The notes: a model not told the origin generated them from the letters alone. A stretch of 42,403 nt of DNA from Chloroflexota bacterium (GCA_016838895.1 JAEKNU010000035.1:1-42403); one strand, 5' to 3'; positions 32,745-41,873 are shown, counted from the stretch's first letter. Numbers and translations are program-made.

Positions 32745-33893
32745 ATGAAAAAAAGCCTGTTATTTTTAACCCTTAGTTTTTCACTTATCCTTTCCGCCTG
32801 TGCAGTTAATACTGCATCACCGCAAGAGGCGGCTCCTGTTACCGTTGAAGAACCCGCCGTAGCGGCAGAAGAGCCTACTGATGAACCCGTTTCAATGGAA
32901 ATCAACATCACCGATGCGTTGGACCGCGAAGTAACTTTCCCGGAAACGCCCAGCCGCATTGTGTATGGTGGCAAATCCTCATTGATGATTGCCGATGCGC
33001 TGTATCTTTTTCCGAATATTAGCGAGCGCATTGTAGCTGCCGGGGACACCAACCAGAATTTTGGTAACTTCATCCAGGCCATTGACCCAAACTTTGATCA
33101 GAAGACTTTGCTCTCCGGTCAGGCCAGTATTGAAGAAATGCTCGCCAATAATCCGGATGCCGTGCTGCTGAAAAACTTCCTGGCAGGCGATTATCAGCAG
33201 CCAATGGAAGAACTGGGTATTAACACCGTGTTCCTTAATTTAGAGACACCCGAGCAATTCAATACCGATATCCTCACACTGGGTGAGATGCTGGGCGAGC
33301 AAGCGCGCGCTGAGGAAATTGTGGAAACCTACAACAGCAATGTTGCCAATATCAGTGATACGGTTGCCGGATTGAGCGAAGAAGAAAAGCCTTCTGTGCT
33401 GGTCATTTACTATCGTGAAAGTGATGGGGCTTACACCTACAACGTGCCCCCGCTAAGCTGGATGCAAACCACTAATGTGATCACTGCCGGAGGTACTCCG
33501 GTCTGGCTGGAAAATACAGCCAAAAGCTGGAACGTGGTCGGTTTTGAGCAAATCGCTGCCTGGAATCCGGACATGGTTTTCCTGATCGCCTACCGTGAAA
33601 ATGCCAGTGCCCTGGTGGACAGCTTGCTTACTGATGCACAGTGGCAATCCCTGAGTGCTGTACGGAATGAACAGTTATACGCTTTCCCGGGTGACTTCTA
33701 CAGTTGGGATCAGCCGGACCCACGCTGGATTTTAGGCCTGAAATGGCTGGCATGGCGCATACATCCTGACCTGTTCCCATCCTTTGATACGATCAGTGAA
33801 GTCCGCAGTTTTTACCGGGATATGTACATGTTGGACGATGCTACAATTGATGCAGTTATCATGCCGCTCTTGCGCGGAGACTATGCTGATTAA
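32745..33893 (+). CDS. FecB/BtuF-type substrate-binding lipoprotein
   Basis: 382 residues. The lipobox LILSAC gives an acylated Cys at 19, followed by an acidic Glu/Pro stalk. The helical-backbone binding-protein fold begins ITDALDREVTFPETPSRIVY; further motifs are TNVITAGGTPVW, WNPDMVFLIAYRE and AVRNEQLYAFPGDFYSWDQPDPRW, the last typical of iron-siderophore, heme or cobalamin binders. The ligand is not fixed. The start is the ATG at 32745, with TGGAG upstream. It is followed by permease and ATPase genes. Confidence 0.9.
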   Translation: MKKSLLFLTLSFSLILSACAVNTASPQEAAPVTVEEPAVAAEEPTDEPVSMEINITDALDREVTFPETPSRIVYGGKSSLMIADALYLFPNISERIVAAGDTNQNFGNFIQAIDPNFDQKTLLSGQASIEEMLANNPDAVLLKNFLAGDYQQPMEELGINTVFLNLETPEQFNTDILTLGEMLGEQARAEEIVETYNSNVANISDTVAGLSEEEKPSVLVIYYRESDGAYTYNVPPLSWMQTTNVITAGGTPVWLENTAKSWNVVGFEQIAAWNPDMVFLIAYRENASALVDSLLTDAQWQSLSAVRNEQLYAFPGDFYSWDQPDPRWILGLKWLAWRIHPDLFPSFDTISEVRSFYRDMYMLDDATIDAVIMPLLRGDYAD

Positions 33894-33907
33894 TAATTGA
33901 GGTCTTG

Positions 33908-34939
33908 TTGAACCAGACGAACGCACCTGTACTAAATCAATTGAACAGTAAAGCACGCTATCAACGTGCTTTGCTGTTTTTGTTCATCACGCTTGTGCTT
34001 GTCTTTTTACTTTCGCTGTTAATCGGACGTTACCCCAATCCACCGATGATGACACCTAAGCAACTGCTGCAGGATGATCTGGCACAGCGCGTGGTGTTTA
34101 ATCTGCGCTTGCCAAGAGTGATCACTGCCCTGCTTTTGGGCATGGCGCTTTCAGCGGCCGGGATGGTTTTTCAGATGATCTTCACCAATCCTCTAGTGGA
34201 ACCCGGCTTTTTGGGCGTCTCACAGGGGGCGGCTTTTGGCGCTGCATTGGGTATTGTTTTGCTGGGTTCATCAGCTGTGGTAATCCAGTTTAGTGCGGCA
34301 TTCTTTGCTTTTACCGGCCTGTTTGCTTCGTATATACTGGCCCGCCGCATGAAATTTGGCGGCTGGGTGCTACGCCTGATACTTTCCGGTATTGCGATAT
34401 CGGCTCTATTTTCAGCCGGTGTAGGGGTGCTTAAATTTGTGGCCGATCCGCTCACCCAGTTACAGGAGATTACATTCTGGCTGTTGGGCGGTTTATGGGC
34501 TATCACCTGGGAAAAACTGTTCAGTATTCTGGCGATTGTGTTGATCGGTTTGTTTATCCTGTTCCAGATGCGCTGGCGCTTGAACTTGCTTTCTCTGGAC
34601 GATCAGGTCTCTTTCTCGTTAGGGGTACTGCCCAGCCGGGAACGTCTGCTGGTGCTGGTGGCTGCCGTGGCGATTACTTCGGCGGTGATCTCAGTCAGCG
34701 GTATGGTCAGCTGGATTGGTTTGATTATTCCGCATTTATCCCGGCGCATTTTTGGCGCCAATGCGCGCTATGCCTTGCCGGGAGCCATGCTGCTAGGAGG
34801 CATCTTCACCATCTTGTCTGATGATGTTGCGCGCACCCTGCTGACCGGTGAAATTCCGTTGGGCATTTTGACCTCATTCATTGGCGCTTTATTCTTCATC
34901 TTCCTGATGATCTCCAATCCATTGAAGGTGAAAGCATGA
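33908..34939 (+). CDS. FecCD-family permease
   Basis: About 343 residues with nine or ten helices. Family marks are RLPRVITALLLGMALSAAGMVFQ, NPLVEPGFLGVSQGAAFGA and GLIIPHLSRRIFG. The start must be a TTG, since the first ATG would remove the first helix. TTG at 33908 has GAGG at the right distance; TTG at 33905 is 2 bases too close. The stop overlaps the ATPase start (ATGA). It forms the channel of the metal-chelate or corrinoid importer. Confidence 0.9.
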   Translation: MNQTNAPVLNQLNSKARYQRALLFLFITLVLVFLLSLLIGRYPNPPMMTPKQLLQDDLAQRVVFNLRLPRVITALLLGMALSAAGMVFQMIFTNPLVEPGFLGVSQGAAFGAALGIVLLGSSAVVIQFSAAFFAFTGLFASYILARRMKFGGWVLRLILSGIAISALFSAGVGVLKFVADPLTQLQEITFWLLGGLWAITWEKLFSILAIVLIGLFILFQMRWRLNLLSLDDQVSFSLGVLPSRERLLVLVAAVAITSAVISVSGMVSWIGLIIPHLSRRIFGANARYALPGAMLLGGIFTILSDDVARTLLTGEIPLGILTSFIGALFFIFLMISNPLKVKA

Positions 34940-35739
34940 AGCCAAACTTGATTGAATTTCAGGATATCACCTTTGGCTATCGCACGGAAGACGGCAATGT
35001 GCTGAAATCTTTATCCCTGCAGATTCCCAGCCAATCGGTGACCATCATTCTGGGACCCAATGGGGTGGGTAAAACCACGTTGCTGAATTTATTATTGGGT
35101 TGGCAAAAACCGCAAAGCGGTAGTATCTTGCTGGATGAGCAACCCCTGATGCACTATTCCCGGCGGGAATTAGGCAAAAGGATAGCCCTGGTACCTCAGC
35201 GGGAAACCTTCACCTTTTCATTTACCCTCCTTGAATATGTTCTCCTTGGACGTGCTCCGCATATGCGTCCACTGGATATGCCCAGCGAAGCCGATATTGA
35301 AATTTGTATGCAGGCCCTTGAACAGGTCGGCATGGCTGAACTGGCAGAACGCCCCATCACGGACTTGAGCGGTGGGGAGCAGCAATTGGTTCTGGTTGCG
35401 CGTGCCCTGGCACAAGGATCCAGAATATTGTTGATGGATGAGCCTACTTCCCATCTGGATTTAAAAAACAAACTGCGCTTTGTGCGCATGGTACGCAATC
35501 TGGTCAAGAATGGCCATACCTTATTAATTACCACCCATGAACCGGAAGTTGCTGCGGCCGTGGCCGATTATGTGGTGCTCTTGATGGATGGCAGCAAAGC
35601 ACAGGCAGGTCCGGCTGAGGATATGCTGAACGACGCATACCTCAGTGAGACGTATGGTATCATGGTGCGCACGGCACAAGCCGATGGAAAAAAGGTCATT
35701 CTTTGGGATAACGATGAAGGATATGATGAAAAGCAATAA
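34936..35739 (+). CDS. FecE/BtuD-type ABC transporter ATPase
   Basis: 267 residues. Walker A is GPNGVGKTT, the signature LSGGEQQLVLVARAL, Walker B ILLMDEPTSHLDLKNK, and the H-loop ITTHEPE. It is of the iron-siderophore/cobalamin class (LLGWQKPQSGSILLD). It is translationally coupled to the permease by ATGA, and its end overlaps the NTPase gene by 14 bases. Confidence 0.93.
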   Translation: MKPNLIEFQDITFGYRTEDGNVLKSLSLQIPSQSVTIILGPNGVGKTTLLNLLLGWQKPQSGSILLDEQPLMHYSRRELGKRIALVPQRETFTFSFTLLEYVLLGRAPHMRPLDMPSEADIEICMQALEQVGMAELAERPITDLSGGEQQLVLVARALAQGSRILLMDEPTSHLDLKNKLRFVRMVRNLVKNGHTLLITTHEPEVAAAVADYVVLLMDGSKAQAGPAEDMLNDAYLSETYGIMVRTAQADGKKVILWDNDEGYDEKQ

Positions 35740-36271
35740 TCAAATACTGATCATTACCGGCTGGCGCAATACCGGTAAAACGACCTTCTGCCAATTCTTG
35801 GTCGAAGCTGCCCGTGAACGCAGTTTACAGGTCAGTGGCGTGATCTCACCGGGCGTGTTTGAAGCGTATCAAAAGGTACATATAGAGCTTGAGGATTTAA
35901 AAAGCGGGGAACGCCGCCTGCTGGCTGAAAAGGGACATGACCTCCAATCCGAGTTCAATACCCCGCAATGGGTTTTCAACAAGGAAAATTTGCAGTGGGG
36001 CAATGAAATTTTTGCCGATTCGGTGCCCACCGATGTTCTGATTGTGGATGAGCTGGGCCCGATTGAACTGGAACAAAACAAAGGCTGGGTGAATGGCATT
36101 CAAGCTGTGGATAGCGCAGCGTATCAGTTATGTGTGCTGGTGATTCGTCCTGAGTTATTGCAAATCGCCAGGCAGCGCTGGCCGCAGGCACAGATGATTA
36201 CACTGCAATCTGTGAACCTGGTGCCATCCTTATCAGCAGAAATTATCCGCGAATATTTACCAGAAAAATAA
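35726..36271 (+). CDS. THEP1-like nucleoside-triphosphatase
   Basis: About 181 residues. The P-loop is ITGWRNTGKTTFC near the N-terminus, where the family usually has GxxGxGKT. The Walker B-like VLIVDELGPIELE is the signature of the THEP1/DUF265 NTPases, and GWVNGIQAVD and VIRPELL follow. These enzymes hydrolyse NTPs with an unclear biological role. The start is the ATG at 35726, with AAGG 5 bases before it. The overlap with the ATPase gene puts it firmly in the PadR-regulated importer operon, where it may act as a chaperone or processing enzyme for the ligand (inference). Confidence 0.85.
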   Translation: MKSNNQILIITGWRNTGKTTFCQFLVEAARERSLQVSGVISPGVFEAYQKVHIELEDLKSGERRLLAEKGHDLQSEFNTPQWVFNKENLQWGNEIFADSVPTDVLIVDELGPIELEQNKGWVNGIQAVDSAAYQLCVLVIRPELLQIARQRWPQAQMITLQSVNLVPSLSAEIIREYLPEK

Positions 36272-36381
36272 ATCCATCTAATGTAAATATGTAAACCGGT
36301 GACCGCCCAGATCCTGTTCTTTTAGGCGTGCAAAATGCATCAAAATTGGACGGTTTTTCCTGCATTCCTGTGATGAGCAAG

Positions 36382-36410
36382 TTGATTTCCACATTGCAAA
36401 ACTTTATAAT
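36382..36410 (+). promoter_or_regulatory. fda promoter
   Basis: TTGATT (36382-36387), a 17-base spacer and TATAAT (36405-36410), giving a leader of about 40 nt with AAAGGA as the ribosome site. Confidence 0.75.
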
Positions 36411-36456
36411 ACAGACAATATGAATATCTTACCATTCATATTAAAGGATATTCCTC

Positions 36457-37344
36457 ATGAACAAAGAACAATTAGAACGAATCCACTCAGGGAAGGGCTT
36501 TATTGCTGCTTTAGATCAAAGTGGTGGAAGTACACCCAAAGCGCTTCAACTGTATGGTATCGATGAAAATCAATATTCCACAAACGAACAAATGTTTAGT
36601 TTGGTTCACGAAATGCGAACCCGTATTATCAAGAGTCCTGCATTTCAATCTAAATACATACTCGCTGCAATTTTATTTAAAAACACCATGAATCGAACCA
36701 TTGAGGAAAAATTTACGCCCGATTATTTATGGGAAGAAAAAGGTGTTGTGCCAATCCTAAAAATTGATGAAGGGCTTGCCAAAATAGAAAATGGGGTACA
36801 ACTCATGAATCCTATCGCTGACCTCAATGGATTGCTTAAGCAGGCGCTTGACAAAAATATTTTTGGTACAAAAATGCGTTCAGTGATTAAAGAAGCCAAT
36901 TCCGATGGTATAAAGGCGATTGTTGCACAGCAATTTGATTATGGTTTACAAATCTGCGCTATGGGACTGGTACCCATTTTAGAGCCGGAAGTTGATATCC
37001 ATTGTTCGGAAAAAGTTGAAGCGGAAAAATTATTAAAAAAAGAAATTCTGAACAATTTAGCCAGCTTGGATCAGGACATGAAATTAATGTTCAAAATAAC
37101 AATTCCAACGATGGAAAATTTCTATGCCGATTTAATGTATGATCCACGTGTTGTCAGGGTTGTGGCACTATCAGGTGGCTATTCACAGCATGAAGCAAAT
37201 GATAAGCTCTCGCGAAATCATGGTTTGATTGCCAGTTTCTCCCGTGCGCTTTCACAGGGATTATCCGCCTCACAGACAGATGCAGAATTTGATGCCATGC
37301 TGGCTGAATCCATCCAATCGATTTATGAGTCTTCTATCACCTGA
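36457..37344 (+). CDS. fda: Fructose-bisphosphate aldolase class I
   Basis: 295 residues, the length of the bacterial class I Fda type (as in Staphylococcus). The opening GKGFIAALDQSGGSTPKAL and the Schiff-base lysine, Lys213 in LMFKITIPT, are diagnostic. PILKIDEGLA and VVALSGGYS are also conserved; the latter binds phosphate. It cleaves fructose 1,6-bisphosphate in glycolysis and works in reverse in gluconeogenesis, with no metal needed. Cytoplasmic, single-gene unit with its own promoter and terminator. Confidence 0.94.
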   Translation: MNKEQLERIHSGKGFIAALDQSGGSTPKALQLYGIDENQYSTNEQMFSLVHEMRTRIIKSPAFQSKYILAAILFKNTMNRTIEEKFTPDYLWEEKGVVPILKIDEGLAKIENGVQLMNPIADLNGLLKQALDKNIFGTKMRSVIKEANSDGIKAIVAQQFDYGLQICAMGLVPILEPEVDIHCSEKVEAEKLLKKEILNNLASLDQDMKLMFKITIPTMENFYADLMYDPRVVRVVALSGGYSQHEANDKLSRNHGLIASFSRALSQGLSASQTDAEFDAMLAESIQSIYESSIT

Positions 37345-37370
37345 TAGATCATGTCATTTTAATAAGATGC

Positions 37371-37414
37371 ACAAAGACCTCACGGGGATTAAAACCTACG
37401 GGGTCTTTGTTTTC
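37371..37414 (+). terminator. Terminator after fda
   Basis: ACAAAGACCTC pairs with GGGGTCTTTGT across an 18-base loop and is followed by TTTT. It lies 26 bases past the stop codon. Confidence 0.75.
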
Positions 37415-37700
37415 CCACCATTCGAGTTTGATTGAAATATTCTGCTCATCGGAGGTCGAATTATGTGGGTATATAATTGAAAACGATGTTTTTTTGATCT
37501 TTTCAAACAATCCAGGGGTTGCAGCTCGAAGAGCGTATCAATTGATTGAATAAAATGATTTCATTTCAACAATGACGTCCGTAACTCTTTTTCAATTAAT
37601 ACAGGCAGGTCGCCGCCATAGGAATTTATTTTCATAAATGATGAATGCAATTTTACGGTGTATGGGTGACCTGCGGTTGCCCACACCTATCCATAATATA
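37415..37700. other. Intergenic region, with an imperfect inverted repeat
   Basis: No gene was seen. GCAGGTC (37605-37611) and GACCTGC (37668-37674) form the ends of a weak inverted repeat with partial pairing inward. It could be a decayed mobile fragment or a simple hairpin; the evidence is thin. Confidence 0.4.
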
Positions 37701-37730
37701 AAACCGGATCAGCGAAAACTGATCCGGTTT
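37701..37730. terminator. Bidirectional terminator at the end of the ECF operon
   Basis: A 12-bp perfect stem AAACCGGATCAG/CTGATCCGGTTT with a 6-base loop, 19 bases past the SAM hydrolase stop codon. Confidence 0.85.
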
Positions 37731-37749
37731 GTTTTGCTTCTACGTATGA

Positions 37750-38595
37750 TTACTTTTCGAACTCGACCACCCAATCAGGACCGTAGCTAAGGTTAAAAGT
37801 ATCGCAGAAACTACCCTGATTGACGGAAAGTGAAACCCTCATCAATTCATTGTTATAAATCGTCACTTCACCCTTGGAAACATAGCCAAAGGATTCATTG
37901 AATGGCACACGCTGCTGGTATACAATTTTACCGGCATGTGTGACGGTCAGGTTAAGTTTGTCGCCGTACTTAAAACCAGCCTGCTTGAAGGTCTCCAGTG
38001 GAATATTGGTCCACAAATTGCCAAAATTGGGATCACCGATTTCAAAGATGCCGCGAACTTTTCCATCCTTTAGTACCGGTTCCAGTAGCGGATAGGTGAT
38101 AATCTCATCCAGCGGATAGGCAGGTCCAACGCCTTGGAAATCGATAATGCCGCTGGCCAGACGAGCGGCACAATAGGCGAATACATCCCTTCCGTGGAAA
38201 ACACTGACGCCTTCGGTATTCTTGCCTTTCAGGCGGTTGACGTTCTCATCAATCTCACGAACTTCTTTAATGCCCACCCAGGCCTTTAAATGGGTCAGGC
38301 TGCCATTGTCGGGTGTGACTACATAGTATCCGTCATTGGTTAAGGCCACACAGCCCTTGCGCGGCGTGCCTACACCTGGGTCAACCACCGAGACAAACAC
38401 GGTGCCCTGCGGCCAGAACTTCATGGGCTGGAACAAGCGAAATGAAGCACTCCAGATATCATATTGAGGAATTTCGTGGGTGGCGTCAATGATTTCCAGT
38501 TCACGGTCTACGCTTTTCACTACGCCGTACATGGCGCTGACTGCACTTTCTTTATATGTAAAATCTGTTTGGAAAACCAGTATGGGTTTCATCAT
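37750..38595 (-). CDS. SAM hydroxide adenosyltransferase (DUF62 / SAM hydrolase)
   Basis: 281 residues. Motifs of the family occur in order: FQTDFTYKESAV (Asp11), VSVVDPGVGTPRKG (72-80), TPDNGSLT (94-101) and FHGRDVFA (133-140, with the catalytic Arg-Asp-His set). These enzymes split S-adenosylmethionine with water into adenosine and methionine. It is the last gene of an ECF transporter operon, 11 bases after ecfT. AGGAAAGG precedes two adjacent ATGs (38595 and 38592). The context suggests a link to salvage of adenosine or methionine compounds; the physiological role is unknown. Confidence 0.93.
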   Translation of the reverse strand: MMKPILVFQTDFTYKESAVSAMYGVVKSVDRELEIIDATHEIPQYDIWSASFRLFQPMKFWPQGTVFVSVVDPGVGTPRKGCVALTNDGYYVVTPDNGSLTHLKAWVGIKEVREIDENVNRLKGKNTEGVSVFHGRDVFAYCAARLASGIIDFQGVGPAYPLDEIITYPLLEPVLKDGKVRGIFEIGDPNFGNLWTNIPLETFKQAGFKYGDKLNLTVTHAGKIVYQQRVPFNESFGYVSKGEVTIYNNELMRVSLSVNQGSFCDTFNLSYGPDWVVEFEK

Positions 38596-38606
38596 TTATA
38601 CCTTTC

Positions 38607-39443
38607 CTAAATAAACGGATTATAGAAACGACTGTGATTGATAAAGATAGAAACAAAAACCGTCGCAGCAAAGATCAGAGCGGAAATTGATAAAGCCAGA
38701 AAATCCTCTCGATTGAGTTTGCGTGATGTATACCATGTACGCGTATTGCTCTTTGAAAAGCCGCGCAAATCCATGGCATTACTGATCATTTCAATGCGAT
38801 CCAGGGTGGAAAAAATCAACGGAACCACAATTAATAGCGAGTTTTTGAATCGATCAAGAATTTTCGCTTTATTGGATAGTTCCAATCCGCGCGCCTGCTG
38901 CGAGAGATGAATGTCAAGATAATCACGCTGCACATCAGGGAAATAACGCAGGGTCAGCGCCACAGCATAGGCAGCCTTGTAATTAACTTTGATGCCATTC
39001 AATGAAGAGGCAAACTCACTCGGATTGGTGGTCAGCAAAAAGATCATACCCAGCGGAACTACCGAAGCGTACTTGAATAGCTTGGTCACCTGATAGAAGA
39101 GCTGCTCATAGGTTAGCGATATGCCAAAGACCTCGGCGAATTCGTGTTTTGTACCGTAGATGCTCATGCCGTATTCCGGAGCGAAGAAAAAGGAGATGAT
39201 CGCATTGGTCACCAGGAAAATGGACACATAAATCACCATGACCTTGATCTGGGAAAAACGGATCATGGAGATGCGCATAAGAATAAGAGAAAAGACCATA
39301 ACGGCCAATATGGATCGAATATCATAGGAGTACATCACTGCAAAGGTCAGGAAAAGGAAACAGAGCAGTTTGGTCAGACCGGAGAGGCGATGGATGAATG
39401 TATCCGCGATATTATACGAGAACAGCTTCATTTTCGGGTTCAT
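38607..39443 (-). CDS. ecfT: ECF transporter transmembrane component (EcfT)
   Basis: 278 residues with about six helices. The two coupling-helix motifs are seen as QQARGLEL and MDLRGFSKSNTRTW, matching the Ala-Arg-Gly signatures of EcfT. The start ATG at 39443 overlaps the ATPase stop (ATGA). It scaffolds the S component and the fused ATPase. Confidence 0.93.
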   Translation of the reverse strand: MNPKMKLFSYNIADTFIHRLSGLTKLLCFLFLTFAVMYSYDIRSILAVMVFSLILMRISMIRFSQIKVMVIYVSIFLVTNAIISFFFAPEYGMSIYGTKHEFAEVFGISLTYEQLFYQVTKLFKYASVVPLGMIFLLTTNPSEFASSLNGIKVNYKAAYAVALTLRYFPDVQRDYLDIHLSQQARGLELSNKAKILDRFKNSLLIVVPLIFSTLDRIEMISNAMDLRGFSKSNTRTWYTSRKLNREDFLALSISALIFAATVFVSIFINHSRFYNPFI

Positions 39444-41149
39444 CGGTTTTTCAACCTCCGTTCATAATCAATAAAAGCCTGTACAAAATGCGTACCATCC
39501 TTAATACACGCCATGTGAGATAGAGCAAACAGCGATGTTTCTTTGAGATTTGCTTCAGCAATGACATCAGCATCGGTTAAGACTACCGATGCCGCCGTAT
39601 CAGCAATTTGGTTACCACCTGCCAAGACAATAGCACGGGGGGTGTATTCCAGCATTAAATGCATGTCATGTGTAATCAGAATAATGGTCACACCCAGACG
39701 GTTAATCTCCACCAAAAATTCCATGATCTCGGTGTAATGGTAAAAGTCCTGCCCGGCTGTGGGTTCATCCAGAATGAGTATTTGCGGATCCAGTACCAGA
39801 ATGGCTGCAATGGTAACGCGCTTCTTTTGTCCATAACTCAGCGCAGATATCGGCCATTCACGGAAGGGATGCAGTCCGCAAATTTTGAGCACTTTCTCAA
39901 CACGTGCAGAGATTTCTTCTTCCGGCACCTGGCGTAAACGTAACCCCAGTGCAACTTCATCAAAGATCAGATTCTTGGATATCATCTGATTGGGGTTTTG
40001 CATGACCAATCCTATGATTTCAGCTCGTTCCTTGATGGATTTATCCTTGATATCTTCGCTGCGATAACGGATGATACCGCTATCCGGTTTTATGAAACCG
40101 CAAAGTAGTTTTGAGAGGGTTGATTTTCCAGCGCCGTTCTTGCCCACAATGGATACCATCTCCCCTTCCTGAATATCGAAATGAATATTCGATAAAATCG
40201 GGCGTATGCCATCATAGGAAAATGAAATATTTTCCATGCTTAATATGGAATCGTTGTTGTTCTGATCCTCTCCAGGTTTGATATGGGCATACCAGTCTTG
40301 CAGGGCATCACGCGAAAATTCTGTTTTCAGCGTATAAATATGTCCGGCCTGCATCTGCTCAGTCAGTTGAACGTCGGCGTATTTCATGGCAGTTACATAG
40401 AGTGGTTCACGAATCCCGGTATCCTTTAATATGGGCGAAGCCACCAGGGCATGCGCGTTCATATCGGCAATGATACGCCCGTCATTCATGACGATCACGC
40501 GGTCAACATGGCGATGTAGAACATCCTCAAGACGATGCTCAATGATCAGTATGGTTTTTCCAGACTGCTGATGAATATCATCAATAATCTCAATGGCTGT
40601 TTTGCCCGTTGCCGGATCCAGATTTGCCAGAGGTTCATCAAATAGCAGGATATCCACATCATCAATCATCACCCCGGCCAGGGAAGTACGCTGTTTTTGT
40701 CCACCGGAAAGCTCGAACGGAGAGGAATTCAATAAGTTTTCCATATCCACCATACAGGAAACATCATGTACGCGTGTATGCATATCCACGGTGGGAATAT
40801 TGTCATTCTCCAGAGCGAAAGCAATATCTTCACCAACGGTGAGTCCCACAAATTGGGCATCGGAATCCTGTAAGACGGTACCAATTTCTTTGGATAATTG
40901 AAAAATATCTTGTTGGCTGGTTTCCTGACCTTTGAGTTTAAGGCTGCCCGTGATTTCCCCACGATAGGAAAAAGGTATCAATCCGTTTAAGCAGTGCCCC
41001 AGTGTGCTTTTACCGCTGCCGCTGGGACCAACGATGAGTATTTTTTCACCGGAATAAATTTTAAGATTAATATTATGCAGGGTGGCTTCTGCCTGACTGT
41101 AATACTTAAACGTGAAGTCTGTAAATTCGATGATTGGCGTTGGATTCAT
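39440..41149 (-). CDS. ecfA: ECF transporter fused double ATPase (EcfA-EcfA')
   Basis: 569 residues with two complete ABC domains. Domain 1: Walker A GPSGSGKST (41-49), signature ELSGGQKQR, Walker B ILLFDEPLANLDPAT. Domain 2: Walker A GKNGAGKST, signature ALSYGQKKRVTIA (Tyr in place of Gly, common in this class), Walker B ILILDEPTAGQDF. The fusion replaces the usual two-gene EcfA pair. TATAAT ends 7 bases before the ATG, so the gene may have its own leaderless promoter in addition to read-through from ecfS. Confidence 0.95.
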   Translation of the reverse strand: MNPTPIIEFTDFTFKYYSQAEATLHNINLKIYSGEKILIVGPSGSGKSTLGHCLNGLIPFSYRGEITGSLKLKGQETSQQDIFQLSKEIGTVLQDSDAQFVGLTVGEDIAFALENDNIPTVDMHTRVHDVSCMVDMENLLNSSPFELSGGQKQRTSLAGVMIDDVDILLFDEPLANLDPATGKTAIEIIDDIHQQSGKTILIIEHRLEDVLHRHVDRVIVMNDGRIIADMNAHALVASPILKDTGIREPLYVTAMKYADVQLTEQMQAGHIYTLKTEFSRDALQDWYAHIKPGEDQNNNDSILSMENISFSYDGIRPILSNIHFDIQEGEMVSIVGKNGAGKSTLSKLLCGFIKPDSGIIRYRSEDIKDKSIKERAEIIGLVMQNPNQMISKNLIFDEVALGLRLRQVPEEEISARVEKVLKICGLHPFREWPISALSYGQKKRVTIAAILVLDPQILILDEPTAGQDFYHYTEIMEFLVEINRLGVTIILITHDMHLMLEYTPRAIVLAGGNQIADTAASVVLTDADVIAEANLKETSLFALSHMACIKDGTHFVQAFIDYERRLKNR

Positions 41150-41168
41150 ATGATCTATTATAAAAGAA

Positions 41169-41206
41169 AAAGCTCAGACTTCTTTAATTTATTAAGTCTG
41201 AGCTTT
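41169..41206 (-). terminator. Internal terminator / attenuator between ecfS and ecfA
   Basis: A 13-bp stem AAAGCTCAGACTT and its complement with a 12-base loop, followed by TTTTTCTTTTA on the minus strand. It lies inside the ECF operon and should lower ATPase/EcfT expression relative to the S component. Confidence 0.85.
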
Positions 41207-41228
41207 GTAATGGGAATGGTATTACGTC

Positions 41229-41786
41229 TTAGTCTTTTTTAAGGCTGCCTTGCTTGGTGCGGGTAGCAGCATAGGCGACCAACAATAAGGTACCCAGTAC
41301 ACCGGCGCTGATTGAATTCATCAATGCAGCAATACCGCCCTGAGCAAAAACCAAGCTAACAGGTTCCTGGTAGATTAAAATATCCAGTAATGGAGCAACC
41401 AGCAACCAGGAGACTGCGTTACCAATGACTTGAATGACATTGAAGGTCAGGATGTCTTTTCCTTTGAATGAACCTTCTTCAACACGGGTGCGTTTGTAAG
41501 CGAAACCAAATATGAAACCGGAAACGCCGCTGGCAATGACCCAGCTCCACCATGGAGATCCGTATTGGAGACCATCGCTGAGGGCATGACCAATGAATGA
41601 AATCAATGCGCCGGCGATCGGTCCAAACAGGGTGGCAAGGAAAGCACTTAAGCCATAAGCAGTTTGAAAACTTGTTTCAGGCACGGGGGATGGTACTTTG
41701 ACATACATAAACAACAGGGTGAAAATTGCAGCACCCAATCCGGTAGCAACGATGGTTTTGGTGTTTACTTTGAATAAATCCTTCAT
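41229..41786 (-). CDS. ECF transporter S component, UPF0397-like
   Basis: About 185 residues with five or six helices. TGLGAAIFTLLFMYVKVP, LSAFLATLFGPIAGALISFIGHALSDGLQYGSPWWSW and IASGVSGFIFGF follow the UPF0397 S-component family. Annotated members are often called riboflavin-type, though the true substrate is unsettled. The start is the ATG at 41786, with AAGGAG upstream. It is the first gene of the operon, ahead of the double ATPase, EcfT and the SAM hydrolase, so the ligand may be a nucleoside or methionine-related compound (inference). Confidence 0.88.
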   Translation of the reverse strand: MKDLFKVNTKTIVATGLGAAIFTLLFMYVKVPSPVPETSFQTAYGLSAFLATLFGPIAGALISFIGHALSDGLQYGSPWWSWVIASGVSGFIFGFAYKRTRVEEGSFKGKDILTFNVIQVIGNAVSWLLVAPLLDILIYQEPVSLVFAQGGIAALMNSISAGVLGTLLLVAYAATRTKQGSLKKD

Positions 41787-41837
41787 TTCGTCTTCTCCTT
41801 GAAACAATTGAATGAATAATACACTTATCTATTTATC

Positions 41838-41866
41838 ATTTTACATAAAAGAAATTTTTCCGTCAA
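41838..41866 (-). promoter_or_regulatory. Promoter of the ECF operon
   Basis: TTGACG (41861-41866), a 17-base spacer and TAAAAT (41838-41843) on the minus strand. No riboswitch was recognised in the short leader. Confidence 0.75.
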
Positions 41867-41873
41867 TTAAAAA

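Noticed and set aside
37605..37674. Possible miniature inverted-repeat element between fda and the SAM hydrolase gene.
   Set aside because: The arms match for only 7 perfect bases, with no target-site duplication or second copy seen.
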